A DNA stretch of 64,000 nucleotides, from NCBI GenBank assembly GCA_037447655.1, contig JBBHKE010001258.1:450327-514326 (forward strand). Reading direction: 5' to 3'. The position numbers and the translations under genes were made by a program. The notes beneath the pieces were generated by a model, which saw nothing but the letters and a program-made list of their open reading frames with translations, was not told the origin of the DNA and did not search any database. This document shows, one piece after another, positions 29,573 through 42,125 of the stretch. Position 1 is the first letter of the stretch. The number at the start of each line of letters is the position of its first letter. This stretch comes from Zygnema cylindricum (taxonomy: Eukaryota > Streptophyta > Zygnematophyceae > Zygnematales > Zygnemataceae).

Positions 29573-31735
29573 GAAAGATAATCCTTTACAGGACAAGGGG
29601 CATAATCTCGCCGTTTTTTTTTTGGGAGTTCCGTCGAACTTGTTTACGTACGTTAAAACTGACTTTGACAGTGTCGATGTTTATGAACATGAGAAATGCA
29701 TGTAGATGACAGTTAATACTTGGATAGTCCATGTGCTCTTCTACGCCTATTTTACTCCTTTTGTACGTATAGTACAGGGAAAAATGCGATACTTTTCACA
29801 TTTATACCTTGTACCAAATGTCGAAAATATCACCTGTTGATGTGCACCGATTTCCCACCAAAGTTCAAATGGTTAAAAAATCGGTAGGCAAATTTTTCTA
29901 GACTCTCCTACCTTTAGGTCCCTACCTACCTACAGTTCCTATAGATGCCTATGGTTCCCTTAGGACCCTGCCTATCATCTACGTTTCCTATGGTTACCCT
30001 CCGGCCCTACCTATGGTTCCCCTAGGACACTATCAACGGTTTATGGTATAGTAAACAATGTTACCTTTTTTTTTTTTTAATGCGTGACATATTGTAGCTG
30101 GTTAAGGTATGCAGTAGGCACTGAAAAAGAATGAAGGGTCGGAATATGATGTTCAATTGGTGAGATAAAGATGGTAGGGTTGTTAAACTTGCAGGGAAAC
30201 CGAACACTAACTGTTCAAATTGATTAACACTAGAAATTTCATTTGGTCCTCAAAATGATTCATTAGTATGGTTCATTAGTATGGGTATTACAGTACTGTG
30301 GGCCTAAGAATGGAGGGAAAGTACGGAGTAAATTGTCTCTGTGTTCCGTATTGTTAATACTTGAGAGCACGATTTCCTAGCAATATTGTAATGTTCGAGA
30401 GTACAATATCCCAACAATGCAATATAATACAATATCCGTACAATAGTGTAATGAGGTTGCAAAAACAAAATTCAAGGAAATCATATGCACATGCCTCATT
30501 TTGAAATCGGTGCAAACTTTTACGTCAACTAGTGCTGACTTGTACAATGACGTACATAAGAGTATAAATTTGGTGCTATTTTGTGAGGATTTGACGACCT
30601 ATCATCGACTCTCTCTAACCTATGAAATGATGTAAGCAACTGGTTAGATTTTTGACGTTAACCGTCATAAAACAACGATCAACACGTCCGCGTGCAACCA
30701 CCACCAATAAATGAAGGTGTTGAGCGAAAGCCACATTAATCATCGAGTGCCAAATGATGTGGCTTGTTTTGAACAGAAAAAAACAATTAGTCTTATCAAC
30801 ACTAGTTTGTGGTCAGAGGCAGGAAAAAACCGGCGCCAAATTAGCGTCACTACTTATAATAGTGATTCACTGTTTAACATGTAACTATGAAACTGTTTGT
30901 TTGCCATAACTTGCTTTATAAACTAATTGCCTCTAAGAAAAAGAAGACATTAGGGTTCAGACACATCATCTCACAGTTATAAATGCGAAGACAATTGAAG
31001 ACGCTCTCTCCTGTAATCCAGTACTGTACACGTATTAGACAATATAATAAACATATATTATGGATAATGCATGTATTGTTTCCAATTGCTTTGCCACGTT
31101 CGAGCTATGCATCATCTTGCTCATCATCCCTACCTTTTGAATTGACAATCGAGGGACAATTCTGAGGGCCACTACCAACATCCGATCGTGCCATGCCACA
31201 CAAATTGTTGCAAGCACACCATTCAATTTCAAAGAGAGACCGACGCCAAGAATGGTAGAGCCTTGTATTTGTGTTTGTGAAGACCAAAAAGGTAGCGACA
31301 AATGAGAGGATTTTAATTCAGTTGACAGTGTAAGAACTCCCCTTCAAGTTTTGAAAATATTAGGCTGGAGCAGCGCTAAAAAACCCCTAAAAAACTGTAA
31401 ATACATAATATACTGAAATAAAGTCATATTGATCTACCCAAGGAAGCTACTTATTCGCTGCCAAATTTTTAAATCCAACCTCATATTCCAAAAGATCCTC
31501 CTTTGTTACATGTTTATAGTATTAAGGCAGCTTTTTGCTGCAAATTTACAATAGAAATAGTACTGCAACATATACATATGCAAAAAAATAAGAAAGATTC
31601 CCAGCTGTACTATTTCGTGGTTCATGAAAATACTTCCATTTTATGTCCTCTATTATAAAACCCGTAGGAACGGGCAAAAAACACCTTTAGTCACTTCAGT
31701 ACTTTTGAAAGCCCAAAAGAACCTCAGAGGTTGAT
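29573..31735. other. Intergenic stretch between Dicer-like and LCIB-like genes
   Basis: Mostly AT-rich sequence without a clear gene. Positions 29890-30035 hold a degenerate minisatellite (CCTATGGTTCCCCTAGGAC-like units, ~25-30 bp). On the minus strand 31130-31250 reads STILGVGLSLKLNGVLATI and on through VALRIVP to a GT donor, with an AG before it. This could be a stray exon but matches no family I recognise and joins nothing nearby. Confidence 0.45.
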
Positions 31736-34700
31736 TTATTGCTCCGGAGTAAATCCTTTGACTTCCACTCCTCTTTCAGCAGAAACGACATGGAAATCGT
31801 GTCGATGTCCTTTCACAAAGGCGTACATTGTGCCCGGGCAGACGTAGTCCACCACGCGGTCGTGACGGAAAGGCTCTCCCGGAACCTGCCGACAAAAAAG
31901 TGGAAGTACCGACACTTCATCAGAGGACAGTTCCTTCCAAACCTGCAATGGACGTACAATAACCTCTAAACAGTAGAACTGCTTCCAATAGGTAATTAGA
32001 TATGACGAAAATACTGGCAATCGAAGTAACCCCGGTGCTTCCGATCTACAGAAAACACTGCACATGCCGGGATTACTGAAAAACCACAATTGCAGAAGAT
32101 TTTGCTTTTAACGGCGGTGACGACAATTGCTAGGGTTACTTTCAGTAACCACAGTATTTTTATCGTATGTAATTACCCTATGATCATTGGTTAACCTTCA
32201 AAGACAGTTACGGCACAAATGATTACGAGAGATGAGAGATTGGCGTTGTGCTGTACCTGATGGCCCGAATGAATTTGAATGCCGGTGATCACCGCATAAT
32301 CCGCCGTTGCACAATCCACCGTCTTCGAAATTAAATGCTCGAGATCGTTAGTAATCACCTGCAAAAAAACGTGCAAACAAATAAATAAACAGACAAAACG
32401 GAAACACAATTTCTCCTCTCCCCAGCCATCAAGAACCCTCAGGGTTTCCGCAGCAAAAAGCAGTAAACAGTAAAATGTATAAGTAAAAAATAGTCATACC
32501 TTGAGAGCTGCTTTTGTCACGTCAACCAGACTGGGAGACTTCGACCCGCAGTCCGCTGTCTACAGGCCCACAAACAAATTGACAAGCCATAAGCACCACT
32601 TTACCAAACAAACGAATAAGCTAAAAGATTTCCATAAAAAAAAAAAAATGCGAAAAAGAGAAACAACCAGCAAGAAAAAGATGAAGTGGAAACAACATAA
32701 AACATACCTCAGACAAAACCTTTCTTTTCAAAGTCACGTATTCAAAATCATCTCCATCATCAGCCGTGTCGAGACCTGACTTGGCGTCTCCTTGAATGGC
32801 GATGAGGGCTCCACAGGCATGGGAGGGCTTCCCTCGGCCTCTTCTTAAAAGAGAACCGACCTCCCCACTCTCCCCCACCGACACATGAGGGAATGCAAAA
32901 AAGACATCTGCAAAACAACAAACAAACACCTCAGCTTACAGAATTTTGAAAACCATAATCCTGCGTCCCTGGAGAAACAGTTATTCCCTTGTAGATCATA
33001 TAAAAACCATAGGTCAAATGTGCAAAAACCATTGAAAACACTGTATACGGTTTTCCTGTAGTATACGCATACTATAATCCAGAAAACTACGTAATATGCA
33101 TACAATACAGCCAAATCAGATAATAGCGTTTCCAATTGTTTACGCCCATTTGAACAATTGATGAAAAAAGGAACTTTAGAAATTCAAAACACTAATAACC
33201 AAAAAGCTTACATCTTTCCCGAGGCTGTCCCTCCTCATGCTTGATCACCGGACTGTGGGACATGGCGGCTTTCAATCCCGTCTTTCCGCAGTTGACGAGG
33301 CCGCCCAATCCGGAGATGTTGAAGGATAAGCCGAAGTGCTTATCGATGAATGTGGCAATAGGGCGACATACCTGCAAAATTGTGCAGAAAAAAAAAATCA
33401 GATAGAATCACAGCACAGCATTGGAACTTTAGGGTAAGTACTACCGATCTTGTAATAAAAAAGACAACTTCAACTCAAAATATCTTGACCACTCACCCTT
33501 TTTTGTTCTTTGATCTTTCTTCAATCAATGGTATTGCACAGAAAAGGACTCTTTAGTGAGTACAAATTATGGCCACTATTGACTTAGTTTTAATGGCAAC
33601 CTTTGCCCCATTACATTACATGGAAAAAGAAAATAAAGGGGACACATTTTACGCGTTGAATGCAGCTAGAGGGAGAGGGCGAGGGGGAGAGGGAGAGGAG
33701 GGGAGAGAGAGAAGACAATTCCTTACCTCATCCCGGCAAGTATTTACAAGAGCAATGCAGTTATCCCTGCAATTCCAATGACCATCCAAAACATAAATAT
33801 GAGGTCTCATCCCAAAGCTTTCATCCCAAAGCCAGTCACGCGAACCATAGGTTTAATGTACGGAAACAATTGGGAACACTATACGGGATATAGTAGCGTA
33901 CTATGCGATATAGAGTACACTTATAATACGTGAAAGAACCTTAAAATAAGCATAATATACGGGGTTACAAAGTTTCAACAGATAAAATTTATGCTACAAA
34001 CCCGAGCAGCAAAATCAGACTCTAAGAGCTAAATTGGCAACAAGTTATTGTCAAATTTGACACTGCTGATTTGCGGCTAATTTTCTGAAGCAGATCAGTT
34101 CCATTCATCTCTATACACACATAGACGTCAACAATAACGAATTTAAAACCGTTTAAACATGCATAGGTTTCAAAAAAAACGTTACATGCACATATTTCAA
34201 AACTTTAAAAGACCCTACAAAGCTCAAAACAGATCTATGTTAAGAAAGCAGGGTGGATTAAAGGTTTTTCTCTTCAAATCAAATAGATTTCTCAAAATTT
34301 GTATTAATTTGCACTGATTCCCCTACAACATGAACATATTTCATCTTTTATGCAAAACGACAAAATACAGGTGTCACTCAACGACACCAAGAAATATACA
34401 AACTTCGCCTTCAAATCCCCCAACCGTAACCTAAAGTACAAAATGTCTCAAAATTATAAAAAATGATACAAAATAACTTTACTGCGAATGAACCAAACAC
34501 CACAAGAAAAAAAAAAAAAAAAATTGTTGAAATTGTTTCTGCAGAAAACCGCCATGCCAGCCAAGACAAGCTTTCCCGATCCAACACCTCTCTTCCACAC
34601 AAAATAGAGTCACATGTTATTAAGAAAAAATAAGACTTAATAAATATTATTTATACTTAATATTAATAATTACTTTGTGAAGCCGAGAGGGCGAAGATGG

Positions 34701-34897
34701 CGAGAAATATCTCCGATAAAAGATTCGTCGTGCAAGGAGTTCGGAAAGTGCTCCCGCATGGCGACAAGCGCGGCTGGCGCCGCCTCTTCCGCGCGCTTCT
34801 GCAAATAAAAAGACGGCACGCGGTACAGAGGACTGCGCCGATTCGTCAGATCCTCCATGGCGCCTACGGACAGCCACGTCTCACCAATCGTAGGCAT
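31736..34897 (-). CDS. LCIB/LCIC-type carbonic anhydrase homologue, seven exons, 330 aa
   Basis: Exons 34674-34897, 33727-33766, 33212-33371, 32708-32907, 32500-32559, 32257-32358 and 31736-31942 join in frame with GT-AG introns, from ATG (MPTIGETWLSVG) to TAA. The order of motifs follows Chlamydomonas LCIB: HLRPLGFTK-DNCIALVNTCRDE, then FNISGLGGLVNCGKTG, a conserved SHSP, RERYVFFAFPHV, SHACGALIAI, LVDVTKAALKVITNDLEHLI, and TVDCATADYAVITGIQIHSG. LCIB-family proteins belong to a zinc carbonic anhydrase family and serve CO2 concentration around the pyrenoid. Cys of CRDE, His of SHSP and Cys of ACGAL are the likely zinc ligands, and all are kept. CRDE is encoded by a 40-nt microexon. The N-terminus lacks an obvious transit peptide, so plastid targeting is unproven; a further upstream exon is possible. 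Confidence 0.88.
33660..33715. repeat. GA microsatellite next to the microexon
   Basis: GAGAGGGCGAGGGGGAGAGG-type sequence starts within about 12 bases of the microexon's donor, so the sense transcript has a CT-rich intron start there. Any effect on microexon splicing is conjecture. Confidence 0.7.
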
Positions 34898-35289
34898 GTT
34901 GAGTTCACACGTGCGGACGGAGTTATGGCGGTTAGCTTGATTGTTATTTTCTTTTCTTTGCTTTTCTTTCCTTAGCAATTTATTGTTGCTCGATTCCGAG
35001 AATCCGGCTTCGGGAGATATTGCAGCAGCTCAGGGAGATTCAAATTATTGGAAGGAGTTGGAAAGAATTGCAGAATTTTCTGCAATATGCACTTTTTGTT
35101 ATCTCATATCCTAGGGAGAGAGAGGGGTCCAGAACGAGACTTTTATAGAATGAGTACTATGAAAGAGGTCCATGTCACATACTTTGGCAGAGCCGTGTAC
35201 CGATGTTTAAATGGGAATTGATATCCTGGCTGGCGACGCGCTGAAAAGTACGCTGAAAAGTACAGTACGTCCCCCTTTAAAAAGCAAAA

Positions 35290-35465
35290 AGCGCAAACCG
35301 TCATCCACTTCAGCGCCTTCGCCAGTTCCGTACAGCGGCCTTTCCATTCTCGAGACATTCCATAGCCCCATGTCAGCCAATGGCGTGCCCTGTCAGAAAT
35401 AGGATTGTACGGATCGTCTATAGCCTTTAAAAACGGTGTCCAATGGGAGCATATTGTCACGTCAT
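35290..35465 (-). CDS. Orphan exon candidate of unknown function
   Basis: The minus strand reads VTICSHWTPFLKAIDDPYNP then ISDRARHWLTWGYGMSREW then KGRCTELAKALKWM, followed by a GT (ACG-GTTTGC). Amino-acid use is protein-like and richer in Trp than surrounding frames. It lies just upstream of the LCIB-like gene on the same strand and may be part of an unrecognised 5' exon or a separate gene fragment. No family is recognised. Confidence 0.3.
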
Positions 35466-35514
35466 CAAAGTATATTAATTCACAACCGACATACCAAAAA
35501 AACAAAAACAACAA

Positions 35515-38400
35515 ATAACAACATACCTCACAGACAAATACAACTTTTCGTACATACGAATTAAATCAGGACAAGAGCTACATCCAATGGGAATTATTTT
35601 TTGCATCCCTCTCAAATCACGTGGCAGATTTTCCAAATCAGATTTTATCAGTTCGCATGTTCGTACATAGAATCCAACAAGAGCTAGCTACAGCTTGACA
35701 CCTGTCTAGTATCTTGTATCCGAAGCCGGCCGTCACGTGACGCACGTGCCAAAGGCTGCCGCAATGGCCTTACAATTGCTTGATAGCCAGCGAAGAACCA
35801 TTAAACCACCAAATGACCAATTAGGGTAACGTTCCATCAGACGTTTCTGTAATCGTACGGCCAACTCTACGGGCCGGGTTAATTGAGTCGATGTTACATC
35901 ACGAAGAGTTTACATTGAGTGGCACCACGTGGGTTTTGATCGGATATTCAAAATCTTTTAAGAATCTCACACCGACAAATTTAAGTTCAAATCTTCACTT
36001 GCAAGTACCTGCGCAACCAAATCATAATACGACAGAACTTTTGTACTTTTTGCAAACGCCAGTCTTTTGCGCCAGCTCATTTTTTAAGGTTCCTGTTTTC
36101 GAACATGACGAAAATCCTTTGCCGGAAATAGTATGACGAACGAGCGTTGCCAGAAATAGCGCGACGAAGGACAGAGAAAAATGAAGCGAACGCCTCGCGG
36201 ATGAACATCCGCCGGTCAGTATTACCTCCCAGACCTCAGTATTACCTCCCAGACCATCGGAGAGTATTACCAAGATTCTCTGTAATGTTGTTTTTCTCAT
36301 AAAAACAAAATAAGCGGTACGGTTTGGTACGGATAGTCTCGGATTTTTGTAAACTACACCGTGAATCGTTATTAGCGTACTGTACGCTATATCGGCACCC
36401 CGAAATTTTGACATTGATACACGAAATACAGTGATTGAATCTAATTTATCTTTGACATTAAATGCGGTACTTGTAAATTAGCGTCAATGGTATGACCGTA
36501 CTGAATGCATGAATAGTGTGGTGTACGGAAGTAGTTCGATAGTACAACATTGTACTTCTTTACCGGAATCCGTACGGAATTTGTGGTTATCTTATGTCGG
36601 TCACATACATAGCTGCGCTTACAAAAATTGTTGAGTCGAGTTTGCAAAATAAACGTTCGCATACATTCAGACGTTCGTTTTTGTGTGTTATAGTGTGAAC
36701 GGATAACATGTGCACATGGTAAAAACTGTCCATGTTACGTAAGCGTAATGTTGCGTACTTACACATGTTCATCGTCGCGTTAGAGTTAAGTCTAATACGT
36801 TGCCGTATTAACTCTATTTGAGATATTGCAAAAATAATAGTGTATATATTTACACTATTACAGGGTCAAAAAGAAACATAAGGGTAATACCAGACCTTTA
36901 AACCAAAGAGACGCTTATTAGAGTTACGTTTGACCCTAAAATGGGTAATGTTTCACAAAACAACAACAAATTACTGTCACATTATAAATAAAATAGAGTA
37001 AAGTTAAAAAATTAGGATTGAAGAAAAGCGGCGCCTAGAAAACGGCAATTGATATCAAACCAACGGCAAATGCGGAGAGAACACAAAAACTAGATTTTGT
37101 GTTCTGACTAATCCTAACCACATCTTCGTCCTCTATTGGGTGAATTCACAATCTCGCAGAGCCATTTTCACATGACGCCGCCATTTTTTCGGCAAGATAC
37201 GGATCGTCTCCCCGCCGCCTCGTTGAGTCTCGCGACATCCATCGACTCCATACCTCATTTTAGGGTTTACAACAGTATTAGGGTACACAACAATATGCCG
37301 AAAGAAAAAGAGGAATCGCGCCATTACCATCGCTATAAATTATAGGGTTTATGAAGGGTTTTTTGGTAAGTGCACATTTCACCATGTTTTTTCATATCTT
37401 TCGCTCTCTCTACCTTATTATTCTTCCACCTTTTTCATTCTCTATCTCTTTTTATCCCCTTACCTCTTCATTTTCGCATTGCCTATCTCTCACATTCTTT
37501 CCCATTTCATTTGCTTACCTTTCTCCCTCTCTCTCTTCTCCCCTCTCTCTCTCACCCATTTTGTCCCATACCCTTTCTCTAATCTTCTCTCTCGTTCCCT
37601 TCTTCTCACTGTTCCGTCTCTCTCTGTCCGTCATTTTTCTCGTTTTATTTGTTTAGCCCATATACCCCCTACTAATCCGTTATCTTCCTCTCTCTTTCGT
37701 ATGTAAAACTGTCATCTTTGATCAACTTTTATCCGACAACCGTTGTATTTGGGAGCACCCTACGGCAACATGTGATCGTAGGGAAGAAGAAAGCCTCATT
37801 TTGAAGGTGTTGGACAGGATGAAAGTTTCGGGAGTAAACCTTTAAGAGCTTTGCATAGATTTGTATTTGTCATCACCGATCGTTGCTAATTAGTTAGTGT
37901 GTGTAATATTACCAAGTTGTTAAATTATTTTTAAGGGGATTTTCAAGCTAGAGGTAGAAACGTTAAGAATTATGTTAGTACATAGAGCTTTGTTGAATAT
38001 TGTAGATTAATAGGTATATATTTTTGTTTTAGTTTAACGTTGTGAAAACGATATCATCGTGAAATATACATATTTTGTATTTTTTTTCCCATTGTTGTTA
38101 ATCAATGATTTTATTAGTGTCAACTTAGTATATATATTTTTATTAATTGTGTTTTTTTTTAATTGATTTCATGTTGTACCGATGACTTTTTCGCATTGGA
38201 ATATATTAATTCTCAGTGTCTTTTCGTTTGTGTATCATCTGTATATGTTGAAAATATGCATTAATCTTTCTTATCACCGCGTATATTACTTGAATTGTGC
38301 GTTTCCTACATGGAAGATTCTGCTTACATCATTCAATCCAGTTTTATGGTTTCAGCCTTGTCAAAATTGGTATTTTTGCCATGGTAAAGACCTTCTTACT
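35515..38400. other. Gene-free stretch
   Basis: No supported exon. Positions 36190-36265 have a short duplicated unit (CAGTATTACCTCCCAGACC twice). Position 36355 has a lone ACACCGTGAATCGTTATTAG end of the MITE family. Positions 36880-37010 and 37260-37290 have TTAGGG-like words. Positions 37385-37700 are CT-rich low complexity. From 37850 on the sequence is very AT-rich. Confidence 0.5.
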
Positions 38401-38635
38401 TGTTCAGAGCTTTAATAATATCCACCTCATATGTAAACTGACGGTTCACGGACCAGCGACGAACAAACTCGCAACTGTAAAGCCATGCGATCAGACAAAC
38501 AACGTTACAATGAATTCCATGATTAGCATTCAGCTACGAGGCAATGTCTGCTTTGTCGGAGATAATGATGATTCACTTTCGCCGCTGGAATTCCATCCAG
38601 CGACGAGACAGCCTTTGTTTTGTCGAAGATGATGC

Positions 38636-39130
38636 AGAAATTGTTTCAAAGCTGGATTTCCATCCAGCGATGAGACAAACTGTTTCAAAGCTGGATTTCC
38701 ATCCAACAACGAGACAAACTGTTTCAAAGCTGGATTTCCATCCAGCGACGAGACACTCTCTACATCGTCGAAGATGTTGCAGAAAATGTTTCAAAGCTGG
38801 ATTTCCATCCAGCAACGAGACAAACTGTTTCAAAGCTGGATTTCCATCCAGCGACGAGACAAACTGTTTCAAAGCTGGATTTCCATCCAGCGACGAGACA
38901 AACTGTTTCAAAGCTGGATTTCCATCCAGCGACGAGACACTCTCTGCATCGTTGAAGATGATACAGAAACTGTTTCAAAGTTGGATTTCCATCCAGCGAC
39001 GAGACAGTCTCTGCTTTGTCGAAGATGATGCAGAAGCAATTTCGATCCTGGGTTTCCATCCAGCGACGACAGAGTCTCTACATTGTCGAAGGTCATGCTG
39101 AAGCAGTTTTAAAGCTGGATCTCCATCTAG
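38636..39130. repeat. 39-bp tandem satellite (CAAAGCTGGATTTCCATCCA...)
   Basis: About ten to twelve units of 39 bp: AACTGTTTCAAAGCTGGATT then TCCATCCAGCGACGAGACA. Some units are replaced by a longer variant containing TTGTCGAAGATGATGCAGAA. Each unit carries a small inverted pair, CTGGAT..ATCCAG. Several central units are identical, pointing to recent homogenisation. The frames through it on both strands are open only because 39 is a multiple of 3. Confidence 0.9.
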
Positions 39131-39766
39131 CGACGAGAAATTCTCGCCGCTGAAAGGGCAATCATTAACTATGTACGTGAAAATGCTGTACAAATTATGA
39201 ACTTCCTCGATGGATGATGAATCAGCGACGAAATATACTCATCGCTGATAAGTTTAGGGTGTACAATGCAGCAATATATATAATTCCATACTACACGTAC
39301 ACTCAAATATTTAACACCACATTAACATCATCTCAAGGTAAATACATAATAAATTTCATAAATACATCCAATTCCACATTAAGCCAAACATGTAAACTTC
39401 TGAAATACCGAAATTGTATTATCCCATAATAAAACCATACACACATATAAAATTTGTTTTTTCCCAAGAAGTGAATTAATACTAAACTTCATGGACCGTC
39501 TACATTATTTTGCCACGAGTATGACTACTACTCCCGCTATAATTAAACTACCATTCTCAAACTAACATTTAAAACAAAAAAAGACAATACGTAGTCATAT
39601 TACATCTTTAAAACTCGTTGCCGCTCATCCCTCCCTCGCTGAAAATGCTATCTTGCTGACTGTCGGCATCTTCAATATTTCGGAGGAATTCTCTTGCCCT
39701 TGGGCAAGGAGGTTCCACAACCTCTCCTTCGAAGTGGTTGCGATACTTGGTGATTCTGTCATGCAA

Positions 39767-41480
39767 TTAATGTGTGAGCATGTTTTCTTCCCACCGTCCG
39801 TCACGTAAAGACATGCCACATTGAATCATTTCTTTTCGCGCGTAACTCATCCCATTTTTGTCTCGCATCGCGTTAGCCTCTCGGATAGAATCCCGTGCCA
39901 ATTTTAGAAAAAATGCTTTACCGGGTCCCACCAATTTTCCGGACCATCGACGGCTCGAAGGTTTAGCCCATTGCCCGTTTTCAATTCCTTTCGCTTTCCA
40001 GTTGTCCCATATACGGCTCCACACGTCCTTGATTTTAGAGATGACAAAAGAGTCCGCCGGTTGAACAAGATGCGTAGCATTAGGTGGAAAATAGTGTAAA
40101 ACGGTGTTTTTGGCCTGTAGGACTCGCTCCAACTCATCGGACGTATTATGACCTCCACAGTTATCCAAGAACATGATTTTTTGTCGTCCTTCCCAATCCC
40201 CTTGATAAGACCTTGTCTCTTCGAACCACTGTGGGAACACCGTTTTGTCGTTCCAACCCTTTGGACCGGTCCGGTAACAAACACCTGAAAATATAAGAAA
40301 TCAACAAAAAGAAGACAAAATTAACTTTTTATTTTGCTTGTGTAAATTTGCCTTATGGGGAAAGTAATCTACGTGTACTATAGGTAGCTTGTAATAGGAG
40401 TCATTGTTTGAGATAAGAGAAGTTAGAGAGCTAATGAACGAAAATAACGTAAATTTGTAGTGGGAGAGAGAGGGAGGAGGTATGAGAGGGCGAAGTAGAG
40501 AGATATACATATAAGATTATACACTAATATGAGATGGAGATAAATAGAGAGACCTTCATCAAAGACAAACATACATCAAAATAAAAATGAAAACATTAGA
40601 TTTGGGAGAAAAAACTCACCCGGGACGGTGTCCGGTAAACCTTGTATCGGGTAACTCCTCCCTCGATTTGCAAAAAATATCATCGGGTTTTCGATACGAG
40701 CGTTCACCCCACCAGTTATTCGCACCATGAGAGTCATGGATTCACCTCCTCCCGCGACGTCGGCGTATTTCACCACATCATCCCCTCGAAATCCCAAAGT
40801 CTTTCCATTGTCGGTGTTGACGATCACGTGTGTTTCATCCATGCTTTCCACAAGGTCTTCGTTGAAAATTCCTAGTATACATGCAACGGCAAACCAAAAC
40901 AAGCAAATTTCATACTTTTTTAGTATATGTCGTTAAGTAGGGAATACAACGAAAACAAAACACATTTCAAAAAAAGGAACCATCATTATAATATTTTCAT
41001 AATGTAGAGTGACTCACCGGATTCAAACCCTCGCTTCAGCACGCCCATGTGGAAGGCCACGGTACGCTCAATGTATTCCTCTTTCTCGGGTGAGCATTGT
41101 AGTTTACCCTTTTGTGCCCGCACAACGATGTTGTGCTTCTCTTGACACCTTTGCACCCACCTTTTATTTATTACCGGATGTATTTCGAACCCGTCCTTGT
41201 TGAACCATTCCGGTCCGTACTCTTTCCTACTTTCCCTTATAATGTCCCTAGCGATGTCCCCGAGAATTGTGGTGGACATCTTCATACCCGCTTTCTTAAA
41301 ACGTTCAAAATCGGAAAGTAACTCTTCGTGTATAACTGTCACCCAAGGGGCTTCCTTCCTTCCTCGTCCCGGCAAAGCCTTGGTAACCGCCACCGATCTC
41401 CTCCCGAAACTAGAAGAAGAGAATGTTTGGGTTGTCTCTAGTAGTATTCCTCCTCTCTATCCACCATCGCTTGGCCTTTT
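39767..41480 (-). pseudogene. DDE-superfamily transposase (pogo/CENP-B-like), probably broken
   Basis: Exons ~41018-41400, 40620-40871 and 39767-40283 join in frame. The N-terminal part (GRGRKEAPWVTVIHEEL, HPVINKRWVQRCQEKHNIVV) resembles a CENP-B/Tc5-type helix-turn-helix. The catalytic part has MDETHVIVNTDNGKT (first Asp), FLDNCGGHNTSDELER (second Asp) and LVQPADSFVISKIKDVW (third Asp), the DDD set of DDE_1 endonucleases, ending at TAA. Upstream of 41400 a related frame (KAKRWWIERRNTTRDNPN) reads into a stop while the transposase frame is offset by one, which suggests a frameshift near 41430, unless an intron explains it. It belongs to a DNA transposon whose ends were not fixed. Confidence 0.75.
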
Positions 41481-41599
41481 GATACTCTGTACACAATACA
41501 CAATGTAAAAGATTAAATGAGTTTCATTATGTGTGTCACTTCATTAGTCACAATGGTAAGCAATACAACAAATTAAAGTGACAGTAAAGAGATGCGGGA

Positions 41600-41765
41600 A
41601 TGTTTAGCGACGAAGTGCTACTCTCGTTGAATCAGCGACGACAGAAAGTCGTCGTTAGATCAACGAATTGACAACTTTTTTCGTAAACGACGTTGAGACG
41701 TAGTCGTTTGCTGACCACCAATGAAAATTCGACAGTTCAGCGACGACCCTGTCTCGTCGTTAAAC
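41600..41765. repeat. CAGCGACGA-containing sequence flanking the transposase
   Basis: AGCGACGA occurs near 41608, 41633 and 41740, the last followed by its inverse TCGTCGTTAAA, making a short hairpin. The same word CAGCGACGA is the core of the satellite at 38.6-39.1 kb and occurs again at 38455 and 39223, on the other side of the transposase. It may be a subterminal repeat of the transposon (inferred). Confidence 0.55.
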
Positions 41766-42125
41766 CGGGAATGAGAACTATCAAACACAATGCCGACATC
41801 AGCAAATCCAAAGGTAAGAGTTAAAGTTAAATTTACATTCACAAGGCTAGAAAATGGAAGAGATATATTAAATTTAGAAAATGGAAGAGATATATTAAAT
41901 TTATACACGTATGGAAAAAATAAAAAACAAACAAAACATTGGGACATGCAATGTAGGGTGAGGGAGAAATCGGGATACCTCTTTGTCGAATGAAGGCCAT
42001 GAAATTGACCTTCATCATCTCGCATCAACGCGCCTAATTCGTGCAAGCTCTCGCGTGAGATTATTAATTAAGCGGCGAACCTCTCTCATCGCTAATTCTT
42101 GAGCCTCGACCCGACGATTGAGATT

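Noticed and set aside
33212-34897. LCIB-like protein lacking its CRDE zinc motif
   Set aside because: A 40-nt exon at 33727-33766 supplies it in frame.
37351-37706. Hydrophobic open frames near 37.4-37.7 kb
   Set aside because: Composition artefact of a CT-rich tract, with no splice partners.
38544-39101. 185-codon repetitive open frame (KAGFPSSDET-like units)
   Set aside because: The 39-bp satellite keeps all frames open on both strands; it has no start context, splice links or domain.
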